A DNA stretch of 64,000 nt from Zhenpiania hominis (GCF_014333425.1 NZ_JACRYT010000005.1:100116-164115), one strand, 5' to 3'; counted from the stretch's first letter, positions 26,678 through 35,047 are shown. Notes: generated from the sequence alone by a model not told the origin. Numbers and translations are program-made.

Positions 26678-27739
26678 GTGAACATGTTACAGATGTTTGA
26701 ACGATCCCTTGCCGAGCGGTATGCCAGACTCTATGGAAAAAAGAACTTTCAAAAAAAGGTAGAAAAGGAAAGAAGAAAACTACTATTCACAGGTGCCGCA
26801 ATCCTCGCTTTTTTATGCGCGGCTCTGCTTTTCGGGCTTGCGGAAGGAGAGGAAAGCTACGAATATATGAGGTTTAATCAAAAGGGGGAACTGATCGAAA
26901 TAAAACGACCTTCCGCGGAGCAGGGCGCAATTTCCTTTTCTGCCCGGGTACAAATGGGAGCAGGCGCGTCAGCCAGGACAAAGGAAATTTTTATAACGAT
27001 CGATCCGCTCGGAAGTGCAGAGGAAGTGGATCAGGATGGGATCCTTCCAGAAAAAACAGAGGAGGAAAAGGAAGAAGATGAATTAAATCAGCTGATTGCC
27101 GGATTTAACTCGGATACGACAAATTCAAAGATAACGATGCCGAAGGAACTGAAAAACGGGGAAAATCTTGTATGGAAAAAAAGTGAGGATTCCGGTCTTA
27201 TGCTGTATTTCACACTGGCGGTCGTAATGCTGTGGATGCTGTACAAGGGACGCTTTTATACAGTGGAGAAGGAAGAAAAACGAGCCAGAGAATCAATTAT
27301 TCGTGAACTTCCGCAATTTATCAACAAAATGATACTTTTGATAAGCGCGGGAGTTGTTCTTCACACTGCGTTTCTGAAAATAGTGGATGATTACGAAAAA
27401 AGCGGGAAGCACGGAAGCTATTTTTATATGCAGCTGACTCAGATTGGCCGGGCAGTTCGGGAAACAAACGGCTCGCTCTGTCAGGAATTACAGCAATTTG
27501 CAAAGAGGAGCGGCGTAAAAGAGCTGATTCGGATATCAAATATTTTGAGCGACAATTTAAACAAAGGCGCGGATTTATCGGAAAAGCTGAAACAGGAAAA
27601 CAGCTTGCTCTGGCTGGCAAGAAAGCAGCAGTCTGAAGAGAAGGGGAGACTGGCGGAGACAAAGCTGACACTGCCGCTGATGATTCTTTTGCTTGTTTTG
27701 ATTATGATGACGATTGCACCGGCGATGATGGAAATATAA
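26678..27739 (+). CDS. tadC: TadC-like pilus platform protein with a large periplasm-facing insert
   Basis: The C-terminal 170 residues resemble the T2SSF domain of TadC (ELPQFINKMILLISAGVVLHTAF, then GSLCQELQQFAKRSGVKELIRIS, and a final membrane span). Unusually, the N-terminal membrane helix (about residues 36-57) is followed by some 115 hydrophilic residues rich in Glu before the second helix. This extra domain is predicted outside the cytoplasm. The GTG at 26678 has GAGGT 5 bases upstream and is preferred; the ATG at 26684 is an alternative. It follows tadB by one base. Confidence 0.8.
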   Translation: MNMLQMFERSLAERYARLYGKKNFQKKVEKERRKLLFTGAAILAFLCAALLFGLAEGEESYEYMRFNQKGELIEIKRPSAEQGAISFSARVQMGAGASARTKEIFITIDPLGSAEEVDQDGILPEKTEEEKEEDELNQLIAGFNSDTTNSKITMPKELKNGENLVWKKSEDSGLMLYFTLAVVMLWMLYKGRFYTVEKEEKRARESIIRELPQFINKMILLISAGVVLHTAFLKIVDDYEKSGKHGSYFYMQLTQIGRAVRETNGSLCQELQQFAKRSGVKELIRISNILSDNLNKGADLSEKLKQENSLLWLARKQQSEEKGRLAETKLTLPLMILLLVLIMMTIAPAMMEI

Positions 27740-27751
27740 GGGGGATAAAGA

Positions 27752-27910
27752 ATGAAACGAAAGAAATGGATTCACAATAACAAACGGGGAATGGAGATGG
27801 TACAGGTGGCGATCCTTGTGGCGATTGCCATCATATTAGGACTGATCTTTAAAAATGAAATAACAAACTTTGTAAATAAGACATTCGAAAGTCTGAACAG
27901 CGGCTTCTGA
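27752..27910 (+). CDS. flp: Flp-type (type IVb) pilin, Flp1-like
   Basis: This small 52-residue protein has a basic start (MKRKKWIHNNKRG), then MEMVQVAILVAIAIILGLIF, a hydrophobic helix headed by a Gly-Met-Glu motif as in prepilin peptidase substrates. A short polar tail follows (NKTFESLNSGF). This matches the Flp1-type pilins of Clostridia. GGGGGAT bases precede the ATG. Its stop overlaps the next gene (TGATG), so pilin and TadE-like protein are translated together. It would be the main subunit of the pilus. Confidence 0.82.
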   Translation: MKRKKWIHNNKRGMEMVQVAILVAIAIILGLIFKNEITNFVNKTFESLNSGF

Positions 27911-28284
27911 TGAATCGAAAAGGGACGGCAATGGTAGAAGCGGCGGTGGTTTTCCCGATGGTTATTCTGACTGTAATGGCTTTGATCTACATGTTTCAGA
28001 TTTTTTTTAGAGAAACAGAAATACGGGCCGACATGCATAAAGCGCTGCGGGCAGAGAGCGGGAAGTGCTGTCAGACGCTTCAATATCAAGAAAACATTCA
28101 ATCTCCCTTTCCGATTTACCGGAAAGGAGAGCGGCTATACTGCCGGGGGACTTTGCAATCCAAGGAAAGAGGCATTTTGAAAGCGGGAGAGAAAATGCTG
28201 TATTCAGACAAATATCTGGACGATGAACGGGATTTTATTCGAAAGATCGATCTCATCCCTCAAAGGGAGTTTTATGATGAATAA
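27910..28284 (+). CDS. TadE-like minor pseudopilin
   Basis: The 124-residue protein begins MNRKGTAMVEAAVVFPMVIL, the TadE signature in which a prepilin-type cleavage site with Glu+5-like residue precedes one membrane helix. The remainder is extracytoplasmic and contains two adjacent cysteines (KCCQ) and one more (YCRG) that may form disulfides. It is translationally coupled to the pilin gene upstream and overlaps the next gene by 8 bases. Confidence 0.83.
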   Translation: MNRKGTAMVEAAVVFPMVILTVMALIYMFQIFFRETEIRADMHKALRAESGKCCQTLQYQENIQSPFPIYRKGERLYCRGTLQSKERGILKAGEKMLYSDKYLDDERDFIRKIDLIPQREFYDE

Positions 28285-29485
28285 GAAAGGAAGCGCTTCT
28301 GTGTTCCTTGTGTTTATTCTGACAGCTGTGATTTTCATGACTGCCGCGTTTATCTATGCTGCCAAAGAGATTGCCTTTGAAAGCTATGAAGATGGGTTAT
28401 TAGGGATTGCCTCCAGGTCGGTTCTTTCAGAATTCCATACCGAATTGAAAGATCGATATGGTATCTTTGCCTTCGAAAGCCACGGCAGTGACACGGAGGC
28501 CGACATAAGGGGATATGTAAATGAGTCGCTGCTGGTTAACGGGGAACGACGTCTTGAAGAGATTAAAGTGAAATTTGGGGACTACTCGCTGGGCAATCCG
28601 GAGGTTTTTAAAGAGCAGATCTTGGATTATATGAAGTTTGTCATTACAGAGGATCTGTTTTCACAGGAGGTGGAGGAAGAGGAGTCTCAGGGACACAGAA
28701 AAAGCCGGACTCTGAGGAACGAGCAGATTATTCAGGGACTGCCATCGCGACCTATGAAAGAACAGAGCGAGAGCTTCCTGGAGTGGGGAAAAAATATCGC
28801 TTCCCAGATGGGAAATGTGACACAGATTTTTGATCAAACAAAAGAAAACTATCTAATGAATAAATATATTCTTATGCATTTTAAAAATAAAATAGACAGG
28901 CCGTCATCTGAGCCGTCCTTTTTTGAAAATGAAGTGGAATATATATTGGAAGGTGACTACAGCAACGAAAAAAATTATGAGAAAACGCGAAGGGGCCTTG
29001 TTCTTTTTCGAAGCAGCCTCAATGCTATCTATCTTTATGTCAATCCGCAGAAGCGGGCAGAAACCCTGGCTGCCGCGGAGATTTTAACGCCGGGACCGGC
29101 CGCCGTGGTGACGCAGGCTGTTCTGATTGGAACATGGTCTCTTGCAGAGGCAGAAAATGACGCGAAGCTTTTAGAGCGTAAAAAGCCGGTAGCTTTGTTT
29201 AAAGACGACAGGACCTGGGCAACGGATTTGCAGTCGATCCTGGATAATAAAGAAAAAGGATGTATTGAGACAAAAAGTAAAAAGGGTCTGTATTATGAGG
29301 ACTATTTAATGATTTTTCTTTCTTTTCAAGATGAGGAACTCAAACTGATGCGGATTATGGATTTGATTCAGATTAATATGAAAGGAAGCTGTGACAAAGA
29401 TTTTTTGATACGGACATTAAACTGCGGCTTTCAGATGAAGGCTGTGATTAACGGCAGGGAATATGCGTATGAAACAAGATATTAA
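28277..29485 (+). CDS. TadG-like/DUF5702 pilus-associated protein
   Basis: The 402-residue protein begins MNKKGSASVFLVFILTAVIF, a prepilin-like N-terminus with one membrane helix. A long extracytoplasmic region follows, with repeated charged helices and a more conserved C-terminal part (DYLMIFLSFQDEELKLMRIMDLIQINM). This is the DUF5702 layout found in Lachnospiraceae Tad loci. The ATG at 28277 has AGGGAG 7 bases upstream; codons from 28223 belong to the overlapping TadE gene and are rejected. It probably forms a base or tip component of the pilus. Confidence 0.8.
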   Translation: MNKKGSASVFLVFILTAVIFMTAAFIYAAKEIAFESYEDGLLGIASRSVLSEFHTELKDRYGIFAFESHGSDTEADIRGYVNESLLVNGERRLEEIKVKFGDYSLGNPEVFKEQILDYMKFVITEDLFSQEVEEEESQGHRKSRTLRNEQIIQGLPSRPMKEQSESFLEWGKNIASQMGNVTQIFDQTKENYLMNKYILMHFKNKIDRPSSEPSFFENEVEYILEGDYSNEKNYEKTRRGLVLFRSSLNAIYLYVNPQKRAETLAAAEILTPGPAAVVTQAVLIGTWSLAEAENDAKLLERKKPVALFKDDRTWATDLQSILDNKEKGCIETKSKKGLYYEDYLMIFLSFQDEELKLMRIMDLIQINMKGSCDKDFLIRTLNCGFQMKAVINGREYAYETRY

Positions 29486-30230
29486 TAAAAAGGGGTATTT
29501 TACACTGGAAGCCGCTATTGTCCTTCCAATCTTTGTAATAGGGATCCTGTCCATCGGATATTGTATGAAGATTTTCAGTACTGCAGAAACAATCACTTAT
29601 TCTATGATGGATGAAACGGGGCATCTGGCAGCGCAAGCATATGGAAAACCGGTTGCGCCGGGATTCCCAGCAGTACTGAAACAGCGGATTAGAGAAGAAA
29701 ACAAACGAATTCGGCATATTAAAATTACGGAGTTTCAATATCGCCACAGTGGCAGAGGAAAAACGGATTTGATTACAGTGGCCTGCAGATATCAACTTGA
29801 TTTATCTCTGCCATTGCATCTGCAAGATAATTTTGAGATGGAAAGTAAAATTCAGTGCAGAGGATTTGTGGGAAAAAACAGCAGAGGAAGCCCTATGAAT
29901 TTTAAAGAGATGGAGAAAAACGGGGACGCTTCACTGGTATGGATTTTTCCGATGTGGGGAAAAAAGTTTCACAAGGAAACTTGCATTTATGTAACAAACA
30001 ACCCCAGACAGATGGTTCTGACAGCCGAATTAAAAAAACGTTTTAAAGCATGTGAGCTGTGCGGAGCCGAGCGTGTTCTGACGGGGTCCTATGTATATTG
30101 TTTTATGCGTGCCGGAACAGTTTACCATAAAGATAGTTGTAAAATCGTTGATAAATATACAATTGAAGTTGAAAAAAGGGACGCGCTTGCGAAGGGATAC
30201 ATACCCTGCAGTAAATGTGGAGGAGGATAA
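29469..30230 (+). CDS. TadE-like pseudopilin with duplicated Ada-type zinc motifs
   Basis: Residues 1-35 (INKKGYFTLEAAIVLPIFVIG) are a TadE-like prepilin segment with Glu+5. An extracytoplasmic domain follows. The last 100 residues hold two copies of a His-x3-Cys...Cys-x2-Cys pattern: FHKETC...ACELC and YHKDSC...GYIPCSKC. The second copy closely resembles the Ada-type metal-binding motif (YH-x3-C...GY-x-PC-x2-C). Zinc binding outside the membrane would be unusual for a pilin-like protein. The ATG at 29469 has AGGGA 8 bases upstream; 29463 is an alternative. Confidence 0.78.
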   Translation: MKQDINKKGYFTLEAAIVLPIFVIGILSIGYCMKIFSTAETITYSMMDETGHLAAQAYGKPVAPGFPAVLKQRIREENKRIRHIKITEFQYRHSGRGKTDLITVACRYQLDLSLPLHLQDNFEMESKIQCRGFVGKNSRGSPMNFKEMEKNGDASLVWIFPMWGKKFHKETCIYVTNNPRQMVLTAELKKRFKACELCGAERVLTGSYVYCFMRAGTVYHKDSCKIVDKYTIEVEKRDALAKGYIPCSKCGGG

Positions 30231-30231
30231 C

Positions 30232-30819
30232 ATGGAGATTCGAAATAATGACTTTAAACTGCAGTTGAAAGATGGCTCTATCAAAGAATTTGAAAAAGTG
30301 GTGCTTTCATCTGGTATTTGTGATCTGTTTATGCCGATGGGATTTGTGCGGCTGGAAGACGGAGAACTGGTTTCTTATAACTGCAGTGGGTATACAGCTC
30401 TGCGGCAGTGTAATATCAATGAGGCAAAAGAAGCTTTTGAAATTCTGGAAAAAACATTGCTGTTAGTAAACCGAGCAGGAGAGTATCTGATTACACCGGG
30501 AAAAATAACACTCAATATGGATACCATTTTTTATAACCGAAAGACCAAACAGGTAAGAATCGCGTACGTTCCTGCGGAAGAACCACAGCTCAATCTAAGG
30601 GAGAATGTAGCAGAATTTTTTACACAGATGGAGGGAAAACTGAAAAAAACAGAGAGAGCTTATCTGGAAAAGATGAAAACACAGATGGAAGAACATAATT
30701 ATTATATAGGGGATCTAATCAATATGATTGGGGAAATCCGTAGAAAGCTTTACATGTCTGATAAAGCGTCGAATCTTGTGGAGATGTCTGATTCAGATGG
30801 ACAGGAGGGCCAGGAGTAA
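30232..30819 (+). CDS. DUF6382-like protein closing the Tad operon
   Basis: This 195-residue soluble protein has GGAGGAGG directly upstream of its ATG. It begins MEIRNNDFKLQLKD and contains LEKTLLLVNRAGEYLITPGKITLN and DTIFYNRKTKQVRIAYVPAE. This resembles the N-terminal DUF6382 region of clostridial FHA-domain proteins located in Tad/type VII-like loci. Here no FHA domain follows. A regulatory or scaffold role at the pilus base is inferred from position only. The frame is open further upstream, but that part overlaps the previous gene. Confidence 0.65.
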   Translation: MEIRNNDFKLQLKDGSIKEFEKVVLSSGICDLFMPMGFVRLEDGELVSYNCSGYTALRQCNINEAKEAFEILEKTLLLVNRAGEYLITPGKITLNMDTIFYNRKTKQVRIAYVPAEEPQLNLRENVAEFFTQMEGKLKKTERAYLEKMKTQMEEHNYYIGDLINMIGEIRRKLYMSDKASNLVEMSDSDGQEGQE

Positions 30820-30850
30820 AGATGTGAAATTAATAACTAACGAGAAAAGC

Positions 30851-30879
30851 TTGAAAATTCTGAAATAATATGTTAAACT
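30851..30879 (+). promoter_or_regulatory. Sigma-A promoter of the riboswitch-controlled operon
   Basis: TTGAAA at 30851-30856 and TAAACT at 30874-30879 are separated by 17 bases. A TG before the -10 box adds an extended element. It lies about 37 bases upstream of the first aptamer. Confidence 0.6.
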
Positions 30880-30916
30880 AATTACAAAAATATAACAACT
30901 AAATACTTCGGATGAG

Positions 30917-31086
30917 GATAGCTTTAGACATTCTATTTAATTAGGAGGCCGAAGAAGCAAATCAGAATAGTGGCAGTTATTCTGTGGAAACTGACAGGCA
31001 AAAGGAAGGTTATCTGACGAGTCTTTGGAGAGATCACTTCAGTGTGGCGCCTACGTGGATATAACCAACTGGCAAAGGGACAGAGA
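30917..31086 (+). promoter_or_regulatory. Tandem glycine-type riboswitch
   Basis: Aptamer 1 (30917-31014) has P1 GATAGCT/GGTTATC with G-U pairs, the core CCGAAGAAGCAA at 30949-30960 and AGGCAAAAGGA at 30996-31006, as in gcvT-type glycine aptamers. A 7-base linker leads to aptamer 2 (31022-31086) with GGAGAG at 31027-31032 and CTGGCAAAGGGA at 31069-31080. Its middle core, GGCGCCTACGTGG at 31046-31058, departs strongly from the usual CCGAAGGGGCAA. P1 of aptamer 2 pairs TCTTT (31022) with AGAGA (31082). AGAGA is also the start of the terminator stem, so ligand binding should block termination: an ON switch. It controls the dehydrogenase and permease genes downstream. Confidence 0.8.
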
Positions 31087-31128
31087 AATATGCAGCACCG
31101 GCTTTGGTGAAGTATATTTCTCTTTTTT
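31082..31128 (+). terminator. Riboswitch-controlled intrinsic terminator
   Basis: AGAGAAATAT at 31082-31091 pairs perfectly with ATATTTCTCT at 31114-31123, with an inner CACC/GGTG stem, followed by six T residues. Its first five bases are shared with the closing helix of aptamer 2, which makes the two folds mutually exclusive. Confidence 0.88.
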
Positions 31129-31243
31129 ATGTATACCCTGAAGCCGAAAGGAAAAGGAAATATTTTTTCTGCATGATGTATTTAGTTTTCTACTGCTGAG
31201 AAAGAACCCGTAAAAACGGATCAAACGCGAGGAGGAAATGAGT

Positions 31244-32557
31244 ATGAAAATGTTATTAGTAGGAGCGGGAGCGGTAGGTGAATCCATTCTTCGTATTCTG
31301 CAGGTAAGAGATCCGGAAGGAAAGTGGCTGGAAAAAGTTGTAGTGGGCGATTACGATTTTGATAGGGCAAAAGAGGTCTGTGAACATCTGGCAGGTGATA
31401 AGCGTTTCACTCCGCAGCAGTTAAATGCGAAAAATACGAATGAACTGGTAGAAATTATTAGAAAGCAGGACTGCAACTTTGTGATGGATGCAGCCGCGCC
31501 TTTTGTTTCCAATAATATTTTTGACGCTGCTTATGAAGCGGGAGCTGATTATGTGAGCATGGGGACATGGTCTGTGCCGTACGACCCACCTATTTATGGA
31601 ACACTGGAGGAAAGCTTTTCTGAGCCTATGTCCAAATACAACTTTGATCGGCATGAACAATGGAAAGAAAAAGGGAATATGGCTTGTATCTGCCTCGGCA
31701 TCGACCCGGGCGTTGTAGATGTATTCGCCAAATTCGCGGCGGAATATCTGTTTGACGAGCTGAAAGAGATTCATGTAAAAGATGGAGGAAATCTGGAAAT
31801 CCCAAGTGCGGGTGAAGACGATATCACCTTTGGGTTCAACGTCTGGACTGTACTTGACGAATGTATTAACCCAAATGTAGAGTGGGATAAGGAGAAGGGT
31901 TACATAACGGATGTTCCTTTTGCAGGAGAAGAAGTTTTTGAAATGCCTGCTGGGGTCGGCCCGAATACGATGGTAAAAATCGAACATGAAGAAACCGTTT
32001 TGATGCCGCGGTTTCTGGAGAAATATGGTTTGGAAAAATGCACCTTCAAGATCTCTCTGGACGAGAATCTGATGCAGGCGCTGAAAGTTATTACAGCACT
32101 GGGACTGCGCAGTCTGGAACCGGTAGAGGTAAACGGGGTTAAAGTGGTTCCTAGAGATATTGTCGCGGCCTGTGCGCCTCAGCCGAAAGATATCGGAGAT
32201 GAGATGATCGGAAAAATGTGCGTTGGAATCCATTGCAAAGGAATCAAAGATGGAAAAGAAAGAGAAATTTTTATGTATCAGCCCTTTGATAACCAGGAAT
32301 CCATGAAAAGATGGAATATGCAGGCGGTTGTTGCCCAGACCGGATTTGGAGCGGCTGTGGGAATTGAATTGATCGGCAGAGGTATATGGAAAGACGCGGG
32401 AGTCTTTGCGCCGGAATATTTTGATCCGATTCCGTATCTGGAGATTATGGATGAAGCAGGCTTTGAATATGGTTTTGTAGAAATGGATTCTCCTTATAAA
32501 ACGGCTCAAGACAAAGAAAAGATGGCGGAAATCTTTGCAAAAGCAAAGAAAAAGTAA
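31244..32557 (+). CDS. Saccharopine dehydrogenase family oxidoreductase
   Basis: The 437-residue protein has the NAD(P)-binding Rossmann start MLLVGAGAVGESILRIL and the family blocks MDAAAPFVSNNIFDAAYEAGADYVS and LGIDPGVVDVFAKFAAE. Relatives include lysine-forming and lysine-degrading saccharopine dehydrogenases and carboxynorspermidine dehydrogenase; I cannot decide the substrate. AGGAGG lies 8 bases before the ATG at 31244 but only 2 before the ATG at 31238. The gene is preceded by the glycine-type riboswitch and followed by an amino acid permease, so an amino acid reductive or oxidative step linked to uptake is likely. Confidence 0.88.
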   Translation: MKMLLVGAGAVGESILRILQVRDPEGKWLEKVVVGDYDFDRAKEVCEHLAGDKRFTPQQLNAKNTNELVEIIRKQDCNFVMDAAAPFVSNNIFDAAYEAGADYVSMGTWSVPYDPPIYGTLEESFSEPMSKYNFDRHEQWKEKGNMACICLGIDPGVVDVFAKFAAEYLFDELKEIHVKDGGNLEIPSAGEDDITFGFNVWTVLDECINPNVEWDKEKGYITDVPFAGEEVFEMPAGVGPNTMVKIEHEETVLMPRFLEKYGLEKCTFKISLDENLMQALKVITALGLRSLEPVEVNGVKVVPRDIVAACAPQPKDIGDEMIGKMCVGIHCKGIKDGKEREIFMYQPFDNQESMKRWNMQAVVAQTGFGAAVGIELIGRGIWKDAGVFAPEYFDPIPYLEIMDEAGFEYGFVEMDSPYKTAQDKEKMAEIFAKAKKK

Positions 32558-32584
32558 TAAAATAGAAAGGCTTACATTCAAAAA

Positions 32585-32609
32585 CTATGGGGTATGCTCC
32601 GCCCCATAG
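32585..32609 (+). promoter_or_regulatory. 8-bp hairpin between dehydrogenase and permease genes
   Basis: CTATGGGG at 32585-32592 pairs with CCCCATAG at 32602-32609. There is no U-tract, and a strong AGGAGG ribosome site follows. It may stabilise or process the bicistronic mRNA. Confidence 0.45.
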
Positions 32610-32630
32610 CTGACTTTTAAAAGGAGGTGC

Positions 32631-34307
32631 ATGATGAGTCAAAATCAAACTCAGGCACATACGCATGGTGTCGCAGGACTGAAAAAGCATGATATCCGGG
32701 TTTCAGGGATTGTATTTATGCTCTACTGTCTGGTAGCAGCAGGAGCTTTCGGGATTGAAGAAATGATCCCGGAGGCAGGTCCGGGAATGACGCTCATTCT
32801 CTTAATTGCGTTTCCAATTGTATGGGCGTATCCGATTAGCAATTTAGTCGCAGAGCTGGGATCCGTCCTCCCTTCAGAAGGAGGCGTATACGTATGGGCA
32901 AAAGAAGCCTTCGGCGAGTTCTGGGGCTTTCAGGCAGGATGGTGGGGGACGGTTTCCACCTATATCACAAATGGAGTATACGTTGCTTTAGTTGCGGGAT
33001 ATGTGACACAAATGATCCCTATGTCAGAGGTAGCCGTTCACGCACTGAAAATTGGAATGATTTTAATTTTCACAGTTATCAACCTGATGGGATTGAAAGA
33101 AGTAGGAAGGGTTAGTACAATTCTTTCAATCTTGATTGTACTTGCGTTTGCGTTGGTAACGGTCGTAGGACTGTTGAATTGGCAGACGAATCCGATGGAT
33201 CCAATCATGCCGGAAGGATATTCGATTGTTGATGGGATTGGTGGAGGAATTTGCATCTGTGTATGGATGTACTGTGGTTATGAATGCATTTCCAATATGG
33301 CAGGAGAAGTGAAGAATCCACAGGTAATTCCAAAAGGACTTATGATCGCTATGCCGCTGGTTGCGCTTACTTATGTACTGCCTACTTTAGCGGGGCTGGC
33401 GTCGCTTCCGGAAGGAAGTTGGGAAAACTGGACAACAGATGGCGGTTTTTCCGGTGATACCATCGGATACGCAACGGTATTGACAGCAAATCTCGGGCAG
33501 GCATGGGGGTATATCTTCCTTGTAATTGCCATTGTTTCTCAGTGCGCGATTTTTAATACCTACCTTGCTTCCGGTTCAAGAGGCTTTTTTGTACTGGCAG
33601 ATGACAATTTATGTCCGAAATTCCTTGTAAAGGTGAGCAGAAAAAGAGGAGTCCCTTATGTTGGTATTCTGTCACTTTCAGTTGTAACTCTGATTCTGGC
33701 ACAATCGGACTTTACGACGCTGGTCAGTGCAGAGGTCGTATTTATGCTTGCGCTGTATATGATTCTTCCGCTATCTGTGATTAAACTTAGAAAGACGATC
33801 CCCGTAGAAGAACGAAAAGCGAGAGGGCTTTATGTAATGCGCGGAGGAAAAGCAGGGCTGGTCTTTTACGCAGGGGCGCCGATTGTAATCGCGATTATTG
33901 CGCTTCTTGTAAATGGGACGGATTATCTGTGCATGGGTCTGATCGCTATCAGTACTGGACCGATTGCCTATATTATATTTAAAAGACTCTATGGCGGAAT
34001 GGCGAAAAATGATCCGGAACGCTATCCGGTTAATAAAAAAACAAAGCTGGCGATGGGAGATACAATCAGGATTGGGGTGTATCTTATTATCGCAGGAGCC
34101 TTTGCGTTTCTTGGCCAGTTCTGGCTGCATTGGTATGAGATTACCTGGGGCGAATGGGAGCCGAGTGATTACGATATGTTTTCAAACTCCATACCTCAGG
34201 TACTGGAAGCCTTGAAATGGGGAGGCTTAATCGCAATTGTCATTGGTATAGTATTGGCTCTTGCAGGGAGAAAATTGGAGCGGAAAGAAAATCGGCTGCA
34301 GAACTAA
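32631..34307 (+). CDS. APC family amino acid permease
   Basis: This 558-residue transporter has at least 12 membrane spans. The first helices show the APC pattern (FMLYCLVAAGAFGIEEMI and PGMTLILLIAFPIVWAYP, then SEGGVYVWAKEAFGEFWGFQAGWW). A YVMRGGKAG stretch and two further C-terminal spans follow. It imports or exchanges an amino acid or amine across the cytoplasmic membrane. It is cotranscribed with the saccharopine-dehydrogenase-like gene under the riboswitch, so the two probably share a substrate pathway. AAGGAGG precedes ATG codons at 32631 and 32634; either may be used. Confidence 0.9.
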   Translation: MMSQNQTQAHTHGVAGLKKHDIRVSGIVFMLYCLVAAGAFGIEEMIPEAGPGMTLILLIAFPIVWAYPISNLVAELGSVLPSEGGVYVWAKEAFGEFWGFQAGWWGTVSTYITNGVYVALVAGYVTQMIPMSEVAVHALKIGMILIFTVINLMGLKEVGRVSTILSILIVLAFALVTVVGLLNWQTNPMDPIMPEGYSIVDGIGGGICICVWMYCGYECISNMAGEVKNPQVIPKGLMIAMPLVALTYVLPTLAGLASLPEGSWENWTTDGGFSGDTIGYATVLTANLGQAWGYIFLVIAIVSQCAIFNTYLASGSRGFFVLADDNLCPKFLVKVSRKRGVPYVGILSLSVVTLILAQSDFTTLVSAEVVFMLALYMILPLSVIKLRKTIPVEERKARGLYVMRGGKAGLVFYAGAPIVIAIIALLVNGTDYLCMGLIAISTGPIAYIIFKRLYGGMAKNDPERYPVNKKTKLAMGDTIRIGVYLIIAGAFAFLGQFWLHWYEITWGEWEPSDYDMFSNSIPQVLEALKWGGLIAIVIGIVLALAGRKLERKENRLQN

Positions 34308-34359
34308 ATAATAGTCGAGATAGGCAAATAAACGAAACCGGTTAAACAGACAACCGATT

Positions 34360-34401
34360 AAAAAAGCAGGACTCATAAGAAAAAATGGGGCCTGCTTTTT
34401 T
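34360..34401 (+). terminator. Intrinsic terminator after the permease gene
   Basis: AAAAAAGCAGG at 34360-34370 pairs perfectly with CCTGCTTTTTT at 34391-34401. The stem is 11 bp and ends in the U-tract. Confidence 0.88.
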
Positions 34402-34484
34402 AATGGTTTTTAAGGCTTGTTGGTCTATTTTTCTTTAGAGACTAATAATATGTACAAAGCTTTATGAGAGAAAGAGGGAATGAG

Positions 34485-35027
34485 ATGAACCGGAGAAGAA
34501 GAATCAAAAGAAGGCCGGCTGTATACAGGGGAAGAAAAATACAGGTGAATTTTGTGCCTGTTATTGTTATAATATGCTTGTCAGTCTGTGCCGGATATCT
34601 GACAGCAAAATATGTTGTCTATCCGATTTTAGGCTCTGAGCCTGCCGGCCTCAATATTTTTCAGGAAAAAGAATCGAATGAACAAAAATCTGAAGAAACA
34701 GAGGCTGAGACGACGGAATCGGCAGCGGAAAATAAAAGCACAGAAGCAAGCGCAGAGACGACAGTCGCCTCCGCCGGCGTAATTGAAGATCAGGTAGAAC
34801 TGACGCAAACACCGGAATACGCAATTCAATTTGGCAGTTATTCAACCAAGGATGCTGCGGAGAAAAGCGCAGCCCAGTTAAAACAGTCGGGAATCAAGGT
34901 TGAAGTTGTGGAAAAAGACGGAGCATATAAAGTAATCAGCAAGCTATTTGACACGAAAGAGAAAGCGAAAGCAGTGCTGAACGAGATGGATGCATCTTTA
35001 GGGGCATTTGTAACAACGATTAAATAA
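34485..35027 (+). CDS. SPOR-domain membrane protein
   Basis: The 180-residue protein has a very basic N-terminus (MNRRRRIKRRP), one membrane helix (about residues 25-45) and a Glu/Thr/Ala-rich linker. A C-terminal SPOR domain of about 65 residues follows (YAIQFGSYSTKDAAEKSAAQLKQSG, then VEKDGAYKVISKLFDTKEKA). SPOR domains bind denuded glycan strands of peptidoglycan at division or sporulation septa. The ATG at 34485 has GAGGG 6 bases upstream; the frame from 34464 lacks one. It stands 20 bases before rarA. Confidence 0.85.
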   Translation: MNRRRRIKRRPAVYRGRKIQVNFVPVIVIICLSVCAGYLTAKYVVYPILGSEPAGLNIFQEKESNEQKSEETEAETTESAAENKSTEASAETTVASAGVIEDQVELTQTPEYAIQFGSYSTKDAAEKSAAQLKQSGIKVEVVEKDGAYKVISKLFDTKEKAKAVLNEMDASLGAFVTTIK

Positions 35028-35047
35028 AGCAGAAACTGGAGCAGAAC

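Noticed and set aside
31421..32581. Open frame of 386 codons on the minus strand
   Set aside because: It is the complement of the saccharopine-dehydrogenase-family gene, which has clear motifs and a ribosome site.
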